Origin: Bacteroidales bacterium | GTDB lineage: Bacteria; Bacteroidota; Bacteroidia; Bacteroidales; Muribaculaceae | Length of the DNA: 64,000 bases | Assembly (NCBI GenBank): GCA_014800795.1 | Contig: JAAVFL010000040.1 | Location: 54,167-118,166, forward strand | Reading direction: 5' to 3' | Shown here: in pieces, positions 18,191-29,273 of the stretch | How positions within the stretch are numbered: the stretch's first letter is position 1 | How the letters are laid out: each line of letters starts with the position of its first letter | Program-made: the position numbers and the translations under genes | Notes under the pieces: model-generated | Told to the model about the DNA's origin: nothing | The model's database searches: none | The model's input: the letters and a program-made list of their open reading frames with translations, nothing else

Positions 18191-21100
18191 TCAGCGGACG
18201 GTTAGTTTGTCAACCCGTGTGCCCACTTTAACGATGTAGGTGCCGGGTACTACGGATATGGCGTCATGGCCGGTTCCGCGGTTAGTGGCGACAGTGCGTC
18301 CGTCGATGCTGTAGACTGTGATATCCATGTTATCGGCGCCGAGTATGTTGATGCAGTCGGTTGAAGCGAATATGCGTACGGACTGCATGGCTGTATCATC
18401 GATGCCGGAAAGCTCGGGCGACGCAGGGTTGGAGAAGGCTGATTCTCCCCGGTTGCTGTACAGGGCAGTAACGGTGTAAACCGGTGTTTCCGCCACGTCG
18501 AAGGTGTCGACAAAGTGTGTGTCGGTCACCGGGGCGTCGTTGAGTCGCGTGCCGTCGCGGTAGATGTTGTAGCCGCTTATCTCAAGGTCGTCGACACTCG
18601 CGGCGGGTGTGAAGTTTACATCATCGATCATTGCTACATACTGGTCGCGGCTGATGTTGCGGATGGCGAAGTGGCGCGCTCCGGCGGGCAGGGTGACGAA
18701 GTACTGTGTCCATGTCCAGGGAATCTTTTCGAATTTTGCAACGCTTGTGAAGTCTGTCACATCGGTTCCTGTTGTGGAGTAGAGTACCTCTACGGTCTCG
18801 AAGCAGTCGGTGAGCATCGACTTAGCCCAGAATGAAATTGTCTGTGAGCCTCCGTAGAGCTCGGGCGATATGGCCCAGTCGTCGACACGCTCTTCAATGT
18901 AATCGGGTTCACCGTTTGTTACCGCCATCGAACCGAGGTAGCGGTTGCCGTTGTATGCGCGGTAGTAGCCGGGATCAGAGAAGTGTGAAACCATAGGTTC
19001 GTATGTGTCGTCGAATACGAACCACGACTGCTGTGAGGACGGTTGCGGACCGTAGGCCGGGAGCGCGAAGAAATTGAATCCGTAGATGCACTTTCCGTCG
19101 GCGTCGATCATAGTCCATCCGTTCACGTCAGATCTCCACGCAAGTGCGTTTTCGAAACCTTCGGTGATATCATCTGCATAGTCGCCGTTGAGGTCGGGCG
19201 TGCTCCATGTCAGCGTAATGGTCTTGTCATCATCGGCTGTGTATGCAGCGGTCAGATCCGCAACGGTCGGATAGTTGGGATATATGGTTATGACATCCAT
19301 GGGTACTGATTCGTTGTCGTCCAAATGGGTGTCGGCCGCATAGCTTACTTCAACCTGATATTCCACGCTTTCGGGGGTGGCGACAGAGTGAAGCTGCTGG
19401 AAGGTATGGCTGAAATGAAGGTCAGACGGGATGGCGGTAAATGTCTTGCTGTCGATCATTTCACCTTCGCGGAATAGCTGAAGCGTTATTTCATCGGCTT
19501 CTGCAAGACCTGTGTTGGCGAGTTCCACAGAGATGTTGGCGCAATTTCCGGCTTTCACACGTTGTGGAGCCTCGACTGAAAGCAGGGTCATGTCGTGGTC
19601 ATTGCGGTCCATAACTTTGAGATTGTCGATGTGCATCCACTGGAACTGATCAACGGTTCCGATGATGTTTACCTGTATCTGCTCTCCGGCATAATCGTTC
19701 AGGGGTACTTCAATGCGGTGCCATCCTTCTGTGCCGAAGTCGTTCAGGGTGACTGTTTTCACAGATTCGAAGCGGGCGTAACGTCCGATCTGCACTTCGA
19801 TGGTGTTGTTGTTGGGAAGGTCGGGCAGTGAGTAATTGAATACGTAGAAGGTGAGCGTCGGGTTGGTGGCGTCGGCCAGATCGATGATGCCTGTACGGAA
19901 ATATGCCCAGCTTCCTCTATATTCCGAGAACATGGCGAGCATACCGTTGTCATCGTCCTGCGACTGTACCTCCTCGAAGGTATTGTCAGATGCGTTGTCC
20001 CAGTATGCGTAGCGGTCGCTTCCACCCATAATCGACAGATATTCGGTCTGTAGATTCGGGAATGAATCTTCGTAGGGGAGGGGGTAGGGATCGCCGAGAG
20101 CTACGTATTCGGTAAGTACACCCTTTGTGTTCTCGCCGCCGGCCGTCTCCGACGTCACACCGAACTGCATGAACATCTGGGGTTGCTCCTCGGTAGGATA
20201 CATGATCTGGAATTTAGCGCTGGTTCCGGTAAGCTGATCAAGAATTTTCATATCGGAACCGGTGACATTGGTGTAGATGCAGTAGGTCACGAGCGACGGA
20301 TCCATCGGGGTGCCGTCGATGAAGGTTGTGACAGGTTTCCATTCCACGATTACCTCGCCGGGCACTTCAGTGCTGTAAGCCACAGCTTCGGTGACCCCGG
20401 CCGGCAGGTTGATACCTGCATATCCGGTGGCGACGGTCTCGACGCCTTTCCCGCTCCAGTTTGTGGCATCGGCGGTATAGACGTGGTTGCCTTCGCCGGC
20501 TTCCTCGTCGATGAATGTGATGGTCTGACCCGGAGTGGGGTTCGCGGTCGTATGAATCAGGGTACCGTCGCGGTAAACGTCGAGAGATTCAAGTGTTGTG
20601 AGAGTGTTGCCTCCAAGATCGGTGAGCGGTGCGGTAAGGGTAAGCGTCACCTTTGTGTCGCCTCCTGATGAAGATATGGCAGTGAAGTTTGTCGGAGCCG
20701 AGGGTGAGGTGCTCTCATAAGGCTCGCTGACGGTGAAGTTGGTGGTGAACAGCCACCAGTTGCCGGCCTCGGTTATGGAGTGGATGCCTATGTATTTGTC
20801 GCCATAGCCTTCAGGGGCGGCGAGGCCACGGAATGTGGTAAGCGCTTCGGCGCGGACTTCTGATGGCTCGATTACCTGTGAGGTCATGGCCTCGGGGGTG
20901 GGGCTGTCGCCGAGGAAAATCTCGAATTTGCCCGGCAGGTCGTGGTTGTAGACGCGGGCATCGAGCGATACCATATAATATTTGCCGGCCAGCATTGCCA
21001 TCGGGGGCGATATGAGCCAGTCGTCGCCGTCGCGTTCATCGTTGGCCTGCGAGCGAACTTCACCGTAGTAGAAATCCCATGTGCATCCGTCGTTGTTGCT

Positions 21101-22576
21101 GTCGATGATGGTGAAATAGTCCATATCGGCGGCATCGTCGAATGTCATCTTGTATGGCAGTGAGGCTGAGCCGGCCACGACTGCGCCGGATAGACCCTCT
21201 TCCGAGGGTGTGTCATTGCATATGGCTGTGACACCGTAGCGGTAGGCTATCAGCTCGCTTCCCAGATTGTAGTCCCATACGCTGGTGGTGGAGGTGCTTT
21301 CCTCGAGAACTTTACCGTCGGGGTGGCGTACTACCCGATAGGTGACAGCTGCTGAAAGAGGGCTGCCTTCGGGAGTGGTTGAAACTGCATCCCAGGTGAT
21401 ATGCGCCATGGAGTACTCCCTGACAGCGGTTACCTCCGGAACTGCCGGGGCAGCGTATCCTACAGCAAGCTTGATTTTTGCCGCAGGACTTTCTCCGGCT
21501 GCGTTTGACAGGATTACCTTGAATTCATACACGCCCGGTGCGGGGACTGTGACGTCTACCGAACGGTTGATTCCGGCGTAAACCTTTCCTGAAGCTACGA
21601 CGCTGCCTGCTGCCTCGATGATGAAATCGAGGTTCCCGCTGAGTTCGCTGCCGCCATATGTTACTGTTGGTGCGGTGAATGATATTTTTCCGGTAAGGGA
21701 GGAGGCAGCAAAAGAGGCCTCGAGGTCGTAGGGGGCTGCGGGTGCGCCGGGCTCCGCCGCTCCTTCCGACATATAAAGGCCGGTAACCACATATCCTTCC
21801 GGGTAGTCGGCAATCTTTGTGGCTTGTGCGGTGGCGGTGTCAACCGTGTAGAGCGAACATGTTTTGTCGGTGGTCTGGACGGCGGTGTACATAGTTCCGG
21901 ATTTGGTATCTATGATAGATGCCACGTGGATAAAAGGAACGAATTCACCGTCGACGAGCGGGGTAAATCCGGTGTCGCCCACCTTGGTCATTGAAGCGTC
22001 GGCTGAAGAGATTGAGTAAAGCGCTCCGTTTGTATCGAAGGCATAGAGGGTGCCTTCGGCATTGGCGGCCATGCCGCCGACATGGGTTGTGAGCATGCCG
22101 ATCTTGGTTTCGTCAAACTCGGTATCGTCACGCTCATATCTGTATAGGAAGTAGCTGGCACGGTCGTAATCGGTGGCGCATCCGTAGATAGTTCCGTCAG
22201 CCGGACTTACTGTATAGCCTGAGACCATGCCGCATGCCGCCGGCGAAACGCTGATCCCGTAGCTGAGCATAGGAGTCCAGTCCTGTGGATTGAACGGATA
22301 GAGGGAAATCTCTCCCCAGTAGGAAGCGGAATTGTTGAGGACCCCGACGTAGTAGATGTCGTTGGCCAAAAGGCCTCCTCCCGTAGCCTTGCGGTCGTCT
22401 GTAGCTCCGACAAGTTTGAATGATTCTGCTGTGGTGAGCGGAAGTTCATACACGCCGGGGGTGAACGAAGCGTCGGCCGTGTTGTAGACGCTACCGCACA
22501 ATACGCTTTCTGCGCCGTGTGAGTGCGGTAAAACGGCCACACTGCAAAGTAGTGTCGCGATAATTTGTTTTTTCAT
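18191..22576 (-). CDS. Large secreted multi-domain (Fn3 / choice-of-anchor J-like) protein with T9SS-like C-terminal domain
   Basis: Signal MKKQIIATLLCSVAVLPHSHGAES; repeated Fn3-like segments (APAVPEVTAVREYSMAHITWDAVS); WLISPPMAM and WAISPEL motifs; C-terminus VYSIDGRTVATNRG...GTYIVKVGTRVDKLTVR. Confidence 0.78.
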   Translation of the reverse strand: MKKQIIATLLCSVAVLPHSHGAESVLCGSVYNTADASFTPGVYELPLTTAESFKLVGATDDRKATGGGLLANDIYYVGVLNNSASYWGEISLYPFNPQDWTPMLSYGISVSPAACGMVSGYTVSPADGTIYGCATDYDRASYFLYRYERDDTEFDETKIGMLTTHVGGMAANAEGTLYAFDTNGALYSISSADASMTKVGDTGFTPLVDGEFVPFIHVASIIDTKSGTMYTAVQTTDKTCSLYTVDTATAQATKIADYPEGYVVTGLYMSEGAAEPGAPAAPYDLEASFAASSLTGKISFTAPTVTYGGSELSGNLDFIIEAAGSVVASGKVYAGINRSVDVTVPAPGVYEFKVILSNAAGESPAAKIKLAVGYAAPAVPEVTAVREYSMAHITWDAVSTTPEGSPLSAAVTYRVVRHPDGKVLEESTSTTSVWDYNLGSELIAYRYGVTAICNDTPSEEGLSGAVVAGSASLPYKMTFDDAADMDYFTIIDSNNDGCTWDFYYGEVRSQANDERDGDDWLISPPMAMLAGKYYMVSLDARVYNHDLPGKFEIFLGDSPTPEAMTSQVIEPSEVRAEALTTFRGLAAPEGYGDKYIGIHSITEAGNWWLFTTNFTVSEPYESTSPSAPTNFTAISSSGGDTKVTLTLTAPLTDLGGNTLTTLESLDVYRDGTLIHTTANPTPGQTITFIDEEAGEGNHVYTADATNWSGKGVETVATGYAGINLPAGVTEAVAYSTEVPGEVIVEWKPVTTFIDGTPMDPSLVTYCIYTNVTGSDMKILDQLTGTSAKFQIMYPTEEQPQMFMQFGVTSETAGGENTKGVLTEYVALGDPYPLPYEDSFPNLQTEYLSIMGGSDRYAYWDNASDNTFEEVQSQDDDNGMLAMFSEYRGSWAYFRTGIIDLADATNPTLTFYVFNYSLPDLPNNNTIEVQIGRYARFESVKTVTLNDFGTEGWHRIEVPLNDYAGEQIQVNIIGTVDQFQWMHIDNLKVMDRNDHDMTLLSVEAPQRVKAGNCANISVELANTGLAEADEITLQLFREGEMIDSKTFTAIPSDLHFSHTFQQLHSVATPESVEYQVEVSYAADTHLDDNESVPMDVITIYPNYPTVADLTAAYTADDDKTITLTWSTPDLNGDYADDITEGFENALAWRSDVNGWTMIDADGKCIYGFNFFALPAYGPQPSSQQSWFVFDDTYEPMVSHFSDPGYYRAYNGNRYLGSMAVTNGEPDYIEERVDDWAISPELYGGSQTISFWAKSMLTDCFETVEVLYSTTGTDVTDFTSVAKFEKIPWTWTQYFVTLPAGARHFAIRNISRDQYVAMIDDVNFTPAASVDDLEISGYNIYRDGTRLNDAPVTDTHFVDTFDVAETPVYTVTALYSNRGESAFSNPASPELSGIDDTAMQSVRIFASTDCINILGADNMDITVYSIDGRTVATNRGTGHDAISVVPGTYIVKVGTRVDKLTVR

Positions 22577-22916
22577 GAAACCTATTGAAAACTTTTATTC
22601 GTGTAGTTAATTTAACTGCAAAAGTAAATAAAATATCTGAGATAGGTATAAGCGGTTGGTTTGTTTTTTTTGCGGTATCGCCTCCGTCGGGAGGCAAAGT
22701 TTGGTTTGCTGTGGCTGTGCGGATGTGTTAATAGGTTGATTTTCAGTGAGGATGATAAAACTAAGGGAAATTAAGCTTTTAAGTTGATTTATATGTGTGC
22801 CTTTGTAATATGTGTGCCATTTTGTAAAGGGTTAATTCAGGTGTCCGGTCATTGTTGCTTTTGACATAGGATGGTAACAACTGTTTGTATCGCACAGTTG
22901 TTTTATCTGTTGAAGG

Positions 22917-23792
22917 ATGCAAAAGAATAATGATAAAAGTATGGCTATAAAGATAGGTGGAATTCGCAAGGCTCTCGGTGCCAACGGGTGTCGCGGACTT
23001 CATGCCGAAATGAACAGGGAGAAATGGAAGAAAGTGACGCTTGAGATAGCTCATGCGGTGGTGCTGACGCTGTCGGTACTTCTGATTGTGTTTATAAGTT
23101 ACGATACTTTCAAGGGGATTCCGTTTCTTCAGAGCCATTCCTACATGACGTTTCAGATGTGGGTGTGTGCGGTGTTCATAATGGATTTTTTTCTCGAACT
23201 TTTTCTGACACCGCGGGCGCTCAGATCCCGATACATACGCCACCGGTGGTTATATCTTTTTCTGTCTATTCCCTTTCTCAATATAGTCAATGCCTATCAC
23301 TTCGATCCGGGAGCGGATGCGTTGTATTTCATACGGTTCATACCGCTTGCGCGTGGGGCGCTCGCTCTGGTGATAGTTCTCGGTTACATAACATCGAACC
23401 GTATTACCGGGCTATTCGTCAGTTATATATCGATAGTGCTGCTCTCACTTTACTTTGCCGCGCTGATCTTTTTTGAGCGCGAACATCCGGTGAATGAATA
23501 TATCACAGACTTCTGGCAGGCATTCATATGGTGTTGCCTCGAAATCACTACCATAGGAAGTTCGGTGGCGCCGGTTACGGTGGCCGGAAAGATAATTTCG
23601 GTTATACTCGCCTACATGGGGCTGGTTATGTTTCCGCTGTTTACGGTGTATTTGAGCAGTCTTATTCTTAAGCGTCATGATATGTTAAATGTGTTTAAAA
23701 ACGCCACTGTCAGTGTTAAAAAAAGCTCCTCTCCGGACGAAAAAGGGGCATCAGACAAGCCGGAGGTTGCGCAGACCGAAATAAAAGCGTAA
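22917..23792 (+). CDS. Ion transporter / voltage-gated channel-like protein with noncanonical pore
   Basis: S1-S6-like TM segments; pore segment WCCLEITTIGSSVAPVTVAGKIISVILAYMGLVMFPLFTVYLSSLIL. Confidence 0.78.
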   Translation: MQKNNDKSMAIKIGGIRKALGANGCRGLHAEMNREKWKKVTLEIAHAVVLTLSVLLIVFISYDTFKGIPFLQSHSYMTFQMWVCAVFIMDFFLELFLTPRALRSRYIRHRWLYLFLSIPFLNIVNAYHFDPGADALYFIRFIPLARGALALVIVLGYITSNRITGLFVSYISIVLLSLYFAALIFFEREHPVNEYITDFWQAFIWCCLEITTIGSSVAPVTVAGKIISVILAYMGLVMFPLFTVYLSSLILKRHDMLNVFKNATVSVKKSSSPDEKGASDKPEVAQTEIKA

Positions 23793-23893
23793 ATTTGCAA
23801 TGAAGTTATCGGAGGAGGCTGAAAGGCTTCCTCCATTTGTTATGTAGACCGTATTCGGACTGCAGTTGCCGTTTCAATAAATATTTTCACGAG

Positions 23894-24361
23894 ATGATAG
23901 ACAAGGATCTTCTGAAACATTCGGTGGAGAAGGCGATCGAAGGTACAGATCTGTTTGTAGTCGACATAAAAGTGTCGGCCGATAATAATATTGTAGTGGA
24001 ACTGGATTCCCCGTCGAGCATCGATATCGACACGTGTGCCTCAGTCACACGCGCCATCGAGAAGGATTTTGACCGGGATGTGGAGGATTACGAGCTTGAA
24101 GTAGGCTCTGCCGGTCTTACGGCTCCCTTTAAGGTAAAAGGACAATATTTGAAAAATGTAGGCAACGACATAGAGGTGCTAACCCGCGACGGACGTAAGC
24201 TGCAGGGTGTTCTGACCGGTGTCGGCGACGACAGCTTTACCTTCGAGTATCCGGTGAAATATAAAGAGCCCGGTGCAAAACGCCCTGTAACGGTCATGCA
24301 ACCGGAAACCCTGAAGTTCGACGAAGCCAAATCGGTGAAATATTTGATATCGTTCAAGTGA
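23894..24361 (+). CDS. rimP: Ribosome maturation factor RimP
   Basis: MIDKDLLKHSVEKAIEGTDLFVVDIKVSADNNIVVELDSPSSIDIDTC..., YELEVGSAGLTAPF; located upstream of nusA. Confidence 0.9.
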   Translation: MIDKDLLKHSVEKAIEGTDLFVVDIKVSADNNIVVELDSPSSIDIDTCASVTRAIEKDFDRDVEDYELEVGSAGLTAPFKVKGQYLKNVGNDIEVLTRDGRKLQGVLTGVGDDSFTFEYPVKYKEPGAKRPVTVMQPETLKFDEAKSVKYLISFK

Positions 24362-24445
24362 CGAGCCCCGGCTGATGATCTCCTCCTCTCCGTAGTTACA
24401 TTAAAACGTAAATAAAACAACAACTACCACTTTTCTTTATACCCC

Positions 24446-25744
24446 ATGGCCAAGAAAGAGGAAACTCCCAATATGGTGGAACAGTTCGCCATATTCAAAG
24501 AACTGAAGAATATCGACAAGACCACCATGATCAGCGTGCTCGAGGAATCGTTCCGTAACGTGCTGGCAAAAATGTTCGGTACAGACGAAAATCTCGATGT
24601 GATTATGAACCCCGACAAAGGCGACGTTCAGATATTTCAGAATCTGACCGTAGTTCCTGACGGCGAGGTGGAGAATCCCAACCGCGAGATCTCGCTGAGC
24701 GATGCCCGTGCCGACAATGATCCGGAAGTAGAGATCGGCGATGAGCATACCAAGGAGATTATATTCGCAGATTTCGGCCGCCGTGCTATTCTGACCCTGC
24801 GTCAGACGCTTCAGTCGAAGATACTTGAGCTTCAGAAAGAAGCTATATACACCAAATTCAAGGAGCTTGAAGGGGAACTGGTGACCGGCGAGGTGTATCA
24901 GACCTGGTCGCGCGAGACCCTGCTTCTCGACGACGATAAGAACGAACTGCTTCTTCCCAAGAATCAGGCTATCCCCGGCGATTTCTTCCGTAAGGGGGAG
25001 ACCGTCCGCGCCGTTATCGCCAACGTAGACAATACGAATAATAATCCGAAGATTACCGTTTCGCGAACCAACGAGAACTTCCTCCGTCGTCTGTTTGAGC
25101 TTGAGGTGCCCGAGATAAACGAAGGCCTGATAAGCATACGTGCGGTTGCCCGCATTCCGGGGGAACGTGCGAAAATCGCTGTAGAAAGCTACGACGACCG
25201 CATCGACCCGGTTGGCGCTTGCGTAGGTGTGAAAGGTAGCCGTATCCACGGAATCGTGCGCGAGCTCCGTAATGAAAATATCGATGTAATCAACTTTACC
25301 AGCAATCCCACCCTGTTCATACAGCGCGCTTTGTCGCCCGCCCGTATATCTTCGATACGTATCGATGAGGAGGAAAAGAAAGCAGAGGTATTCCTCAAGC
25401 CCGATCAGGTGTCGCTTGCGATAGGTAAAGGTGGTCTGAATATCAAACTCGCTTCGATGCTTACCGGCTACGTGATCGACGTTTACCGCGATACAGATGA
25501 AAGCTACGAGGAGGATATCTATCTCGACGAATTCAAGGATGAAATCGAGGAGTGGATCATTGATGCACTCAAGGATATGGGCTGTGTTACAGCCAAGAGC
25601 GTACTTAATGCCCCTCGTGAAGAGCTTATCAACAAGGCCGATCTCGAGGAGCAGACTGTTGACGAGGTGCTCGCCATACTCCGTGCCGAATTTGAGGACG
25701 ATCAGACCGACGCGGCCGGCCCTGCATCTGACCAGAACGCCTGA
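24446..25744 (+). CDS. nusA: Transcription termination/antitermination protein NusA
   Basis: S1 and KH domains; KIAVESYDDRIDPVGACVGVKGSRI, VSLAIGKGGLNIKLAS. Confidence 0.97.
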   Translation: MAKKEETPNMVEQFAIFKELKNIDKTTMISVLEESFRNVLAKMFGTDENLDVIMNPDKGDVQIFQNLTVVPDGEVENPNREISLSDARADNDPEVEIGDEHTKEIIFADFGRRAILTLRQTLQSKILELQKEAIYTKFKELEGELVTGEVYQTWSRETLLLDDDKNELLLPKNQAIPGDFFRKGETVRAVIANVDNTNNNPKITVSRTNENFLRRLFELEVPEINEGLISIRAVARIPGERAKIAVESYDDRIDPVGACVGVKGSRIHGIVRELRNENIDVINFTSNPTLFIQRALSPARISSIRIDEEEKKAEVFLKPDQVSLAIGKGGLNIKLASMLTGYVIDVYRDTDESYEEDIYLDEFKDEIEEWIIDALKDMGCVTAKSVLNAPREELINKADLEEQTVDEVLAILRAEFEDDQTDAAGPASDQNA

Positions 25745-25825
25745 CAGACGTTAAACACAGCGGCCACTAGCCGCAATCAGAATCTCTCTATCCATAAACG
25801 ACTAAGAAATTATTAAATCCCATTC

Positions 25826-28726
25826 ATGGCGAGAATCAAGATAAGTACAGTAGCAAGAGACCTCAATGTGGCGCTTCCCACAGTGGTGGAATTTCTGCGT
25901 GGAAAAGACATTACCGTCGACGACAACCCCAATGCCCGTATAGATCAGGAGGTTGCGGATCTTCTGGTAAAAGAATTCAAGCGCGATAAAGACCAGAAAG
26001 ACAGATCGCAGGAGTTTACCAACACCCGTGTGAAATCAAAACCTGCCGCCGCTCCGCGTGCAACCGAGGAAATTAAAGTTGCGGTTCAGCCGATCAACGG
26101 TCCCCGAATTCTGGGGCATATCGAGCTTGACCGTCACGGAAATCCGGTGAAAGCCTCATCGAAGCCCAAGGATCAGTCTGCTCCTGCTCCCGCCAAGAGT
26201 GAATCCGAGCGTCGCGAGGAGGTTCCGGCTCCGGTTCAGAAACAAGCCGAGGCTCCCGAGGTAGCAAAAGAGAAACCTGCGGCTCCCGCTAAGGTAGCCG
26301 AGTCGGAAAAGCCGGCTCCGGCAAAACCGGCACCTGCGCCCGTAAAGGCTGCGCCCCCGAAGCCCGCGGCTCCGGCTCCGCGCCCGCAGCCGGCACAACC
26401 CTCGCCGGTTGCCGCTCCCGCGGCTGCAGCGCAGGATGATGATAAAAAGCAAAAAGAGGAGGAAATCTTCACTCTCGGACGTCCTCAGGATCGCCCGACC
26501 ATCAATGTGATCGGTAAGATAGATCTTTCTTCGCTTAACCAGAGTACCCGTCCTAAAAAGAAAAGCAAGGAGGAGCGCCGCAACGAGCGCCTCGCCAAAG
26601 CCAACGGCGGTGGAGCCTCTAACAATGGAAACGGTGGAGGCGATGGAGACCGCCGTAAGCGCAAACGCATAGGCGGTAAGGAGAAAATTGATATCGAGAA
26701 GAGTGCCAACCAACCCGGAGGAAACAATAATAACAACAACGGTGGTGGAGGCAAAGGTGGAGACCGTCGCGAACGTGGCGGAAAAGACCGGAACCGCCGC
26801 AATTCAGCTCCCGCACATACGGAAGTAAATGAGGAAGATGTACAGAAGCAGGTAAAAGAGGTGCTTGCCCGCCTGACAGCCAAGGGAACCAAGCGCGGTG
26901 TGAAATGGCGTAAGGAGAAACGCGAGGCAAACGCCGAGCGCGAGCGCGAACTTGCCGAACTTGAAGCAGCAGAGAGCAAAACTCTCAAGCTGACGGAGTT
27001 CGTTACCGCCAATGACCTCGCTTCCATGATGGATGTGCCTATCAACAAGGTGATCGGCACATGTATGAATCTGGGTGTAATGGTGTCTATCAACCAGCGC
27101 CTCGATGCCGAGACCATCAATATCGTGGCCGAAGAATTCGGCTTCAAGACCGAATTCGTGTCGGCAGAGGTTGTAGAGGCCATTCATCAGGAGGAGGATA
27201 GCGAGGAGGATCTTGAATCGCGTCCGCCGATCGTAACCGTGATGGGTCATGTTGACCACGGTAAGACATCGCTTCTCGACTATATCCGAAAAGCGAATGT
27301 GATTGCCGGTGAGGCCGGGGGTATCACACAGCATATCGGCGCATACAATGTGAAGTTGCCCGACGGGCGTCATATCACATTCCTCGATACTCCGGGTCAT
27401 GAAGCGTTCACCGCCATGCGTGCCCGCGGAGCAAAAGTTACCGATATCTGTATCATCATAGTCGCTGCCGACGACGATGTGATGCCTCAGACTGTGGAGG
27501 CTATCAATCATGCCAGTGCAGCAGGCGTGCCCATCGTATTTGCCATCAATAAGATAGATAAACCTGCCGCCAATCCCGACAAGATCAAGGAGCAGCTTGC
27601 CGCCATGAATTATCTCGTAGAGGACTGGGGCGGTAAATATCAGTCGCAGGATATATCGGCCAAGAAGGGTATCGGAGTAGAAGAACTGCTTGAAAAGGTA
27701 CTTCTCGAGGCAGAGATGCTCGATCTGAAAGCCAACCCCGACCGCAACGCAACCGGTTCGATCATTGAGTCCTCGCTTGACAAGGGCCGCGGTTATGTGG
27801 CTACGGTACTCGTGCAGAACGGTACGCTTCGTCAGGGAGATATCATTCTGGCAGGAACCCACTACGGTAAGATCAAGGCTATGTTCAACGAGCGTAATCA
27901 GCGCATCAAGGAGGCCGGTCCGGCCGAACCGGCGCTTATTCTCGGTCTTGACGGAGCCCCCACGGCGGGCGATACTTTCAACGTTCTTGACTCCGAGCAG
28001 GAAGCACGCGAAATTGCCAACAAGCGTCAGCAGTTGCAGCGCGAACTCGGCATGCGCACCTCCAAGCGTCTGACTCTCGATGATATCGCACGCCGTCAGG
28101 CTCTCGGTTCGTTCCAGGAACTCAATATCATTGTCAAGGGCGACGTTGACGGATCGATCGAGGCTCTCGGCGATTCGCTCATCAAGCTTTCAACTCCCGA
28201 GGTTCAGGTAAATGTGCTTCACAAGGCAGTCGGCGAGATTTCGGAGAGCGACGTTACTCTTGCGGCCGCATCCGATGCCATCATTATCGGTTTCCAGGTT
28301 CGCCCGTCGCAGGCTGCCCGCCGCGAAGCAGAGCGCGAGGGTGTGGAAATACGCCTTTACTCGGTGATCTATCAGGCTATCGAGGAGGTGAAAGATGCCA
28401 TGGCCGGTATGCTTGCTCCCGAAGTACGCGAGGAGATCACCGGTACGGCCGAAGTGCTTGAGACATATAAGATATCGAAGGTCGGAACGATTGCCGGAGC
28501 GCTCGTGCGCGAAGGTAAGATCAAGCGTACCAACAAGGTTCGTCTCATCCGTGAGGGTATCGTGCGCTATACCGGCGAGCTCGGTTCGCTCAAGCGATTC
28601 AAAGATGATGCAAAGGAGGTTGTCGCAGGTCTGGAATGCGGTCTGTCGATTCAGGGTTACAACGATATTCAGGTCGGCGACCTTATCGAAGGATTCGAGG
28701 AAGTGGAGGTGTCGCGCACACTCTGA
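25826..28726 (+). CDS. infB: Translation initiation factor IF-2
   Basis: G domain [32 protein letters not shown]; Pro/Ala/Lys-rich N-terminus. Confidence 0.98.
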   Translation: MARIKISTVARDLNVALPTVVEFLRGKDITVDDNPNARIDQEVADLLVKEFKRDKDQKDRSQEFTNTRVKSKPAAAPRATEEIKVAVQPINGPRILGHIELDRHGNPVKASSKPKDQSAPAPAKSESERREEVPAPVQKQAEAPEVAKEKPAAPAKVAESEKPAPAKPAPAPVKAAPPKPAAPAPRPQPAQPSPVAAPAAAAQDDDKKQKEEEIFTLGRPQDRPTINVIGKIDLSSLNQSTRPKKKSKEERRNERLAKANGGGASNNGNGGGDGDRRKRKRIGGKEKIDIEKSANQPGGNNNNNNGGGGKGGDRRERGGKDRNRRNSAPAHTEVNEEDVQKQVKEVLARLTAKGTKRGVKWRKEKREANAERERELAELEAAESKTLKLTEFVTANDLASMMDVPINKVIGTCMNLGVMVSINQRLDAETINIVAEEFGFKTEFVSAEVVEAIHQEEDSEEDLESRPPIVTVMGHVDHGKTSLLDYIRKANVIAGEAGGITQHIGAYNVKLPDGRHITFLDTPGHEAFTAMRARGAKVTDICIIIVAADDDVMPQTVEAINHASAAGVPIVFAINKIDKPAANPDKIKEQLAAMNYLVEDWGGKYQSQDISAKKGIGVEELLEKVLLEAEMLDLKANPDRNATGSIIESSLDKGRGYVATVLVQNGTLRQGDIILAGTHYGKIKAMFNERNQRIKEAGPAEPALILGLDGAPTAGDTFNVLDSEQEAREIANKRQQLQRELGMRTSKRLTLDDIARRQALGSFQELNIIVKGDVDGSIEALGDSLIKLSTPEVQVNVLHKAVGEISESDVTLAAASDAIIIGFQVRPSQAARREAEREGVEIRLYSVIYQAIEEVKDAMAGMLAPEVREEITGTAEVLETYKISKVGTIAGALVREGKIKRTNKVRLIREGIVRYTGELGSLKRFKDDAKEVVAGLECGLSIQGYNDIQVGDLIEGFEEVEVSRTL

Positions 28727-28754
28727 TTTCCGAAGCTCCGGTAGCAATACTTCT

Positions 28755-29273
28755 GTGGCAAAAGCCCATATAAACATAGGATCTAATCTCGGCGACAGCA
28801 TTGCTCTTTTAGAGCAGGCTGTCGCCGGGATTGTTTCTATACATGGGGTAGGGGATGTCCGCAGATCGGGCATGATCACGAGCGAGCCATGGGGATTCAG
28901 CAGTCCGAATATGTTTGTGAATGTCGGGGTGGAGGTGGAGACTTCGTTGCCGGCTGAGGTGCTTTTCCGCCGGCTGACAGAGGTGCAGGACGGTATATCC
29001 GGAGCGTCGCACCGCAATGCCGACGGAAGCTATGCCGACCGCCTCGTGGATATCGATCTGATATTTTACGACAATATGGTGAGCGGGAGCGCTGAGCTTA
29101 CGTTGCCCCATCCGCGGATGCATCTGCGTGAATTTGTATTGCGGCCTGTCGCGGAGTTGTCGCCCGATTGGAGGCATCCGTTACTTGACAAGACTGCATC
29201 CGGGCTTCTTGATGATCTGCATCAGGGGCGGGCTATCTCGGCCGAGAGCATGCGGTGGCCGAAGCGGCAGTAG
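28755..29273 (+). CDS. folK: 2-amino-4-hydroxy-6-hydroxymethyldihydropteridine pyrophosphokinase (HPPK)
   Basis: INIGSNLGDSIALLEQAV...SEPWGFSSPNMFVNVGVEVET...RLVDIDLIFYDN...LPHPRMHLREFVLRPVAEL. GTG start inferred. Confidence 0.9.
   Translation: MAKAHINIGSNLGDSIALLEQAVAGIVSIHGVGDVRRSGMITSEPWGFSSPNMFVNVGVEVETSLPAEVLFRRLTEVQDGISGASHRNADGSYADRLVDIDLIFYDNMVSGSAELTLPHPRMHLREFVLRPVAELSPDWRHPLLDKTASGLLDDLHQGRAISAESMRWPKRQ

Noticed and set aside
24437-25249. 270-aa - strand ORF
   Set aside because: Antisense to nusA; shadow ORF.
26240-26470. Pro/Ala-rich repetitive DNA
   Set aside because: Normal variable N-terminal linker of IF-2.
26804-27862. 352-aa - strand ORF
   Set aside because: Fully antisense to infB, whose protein is unmistakable; no recognisable domain.
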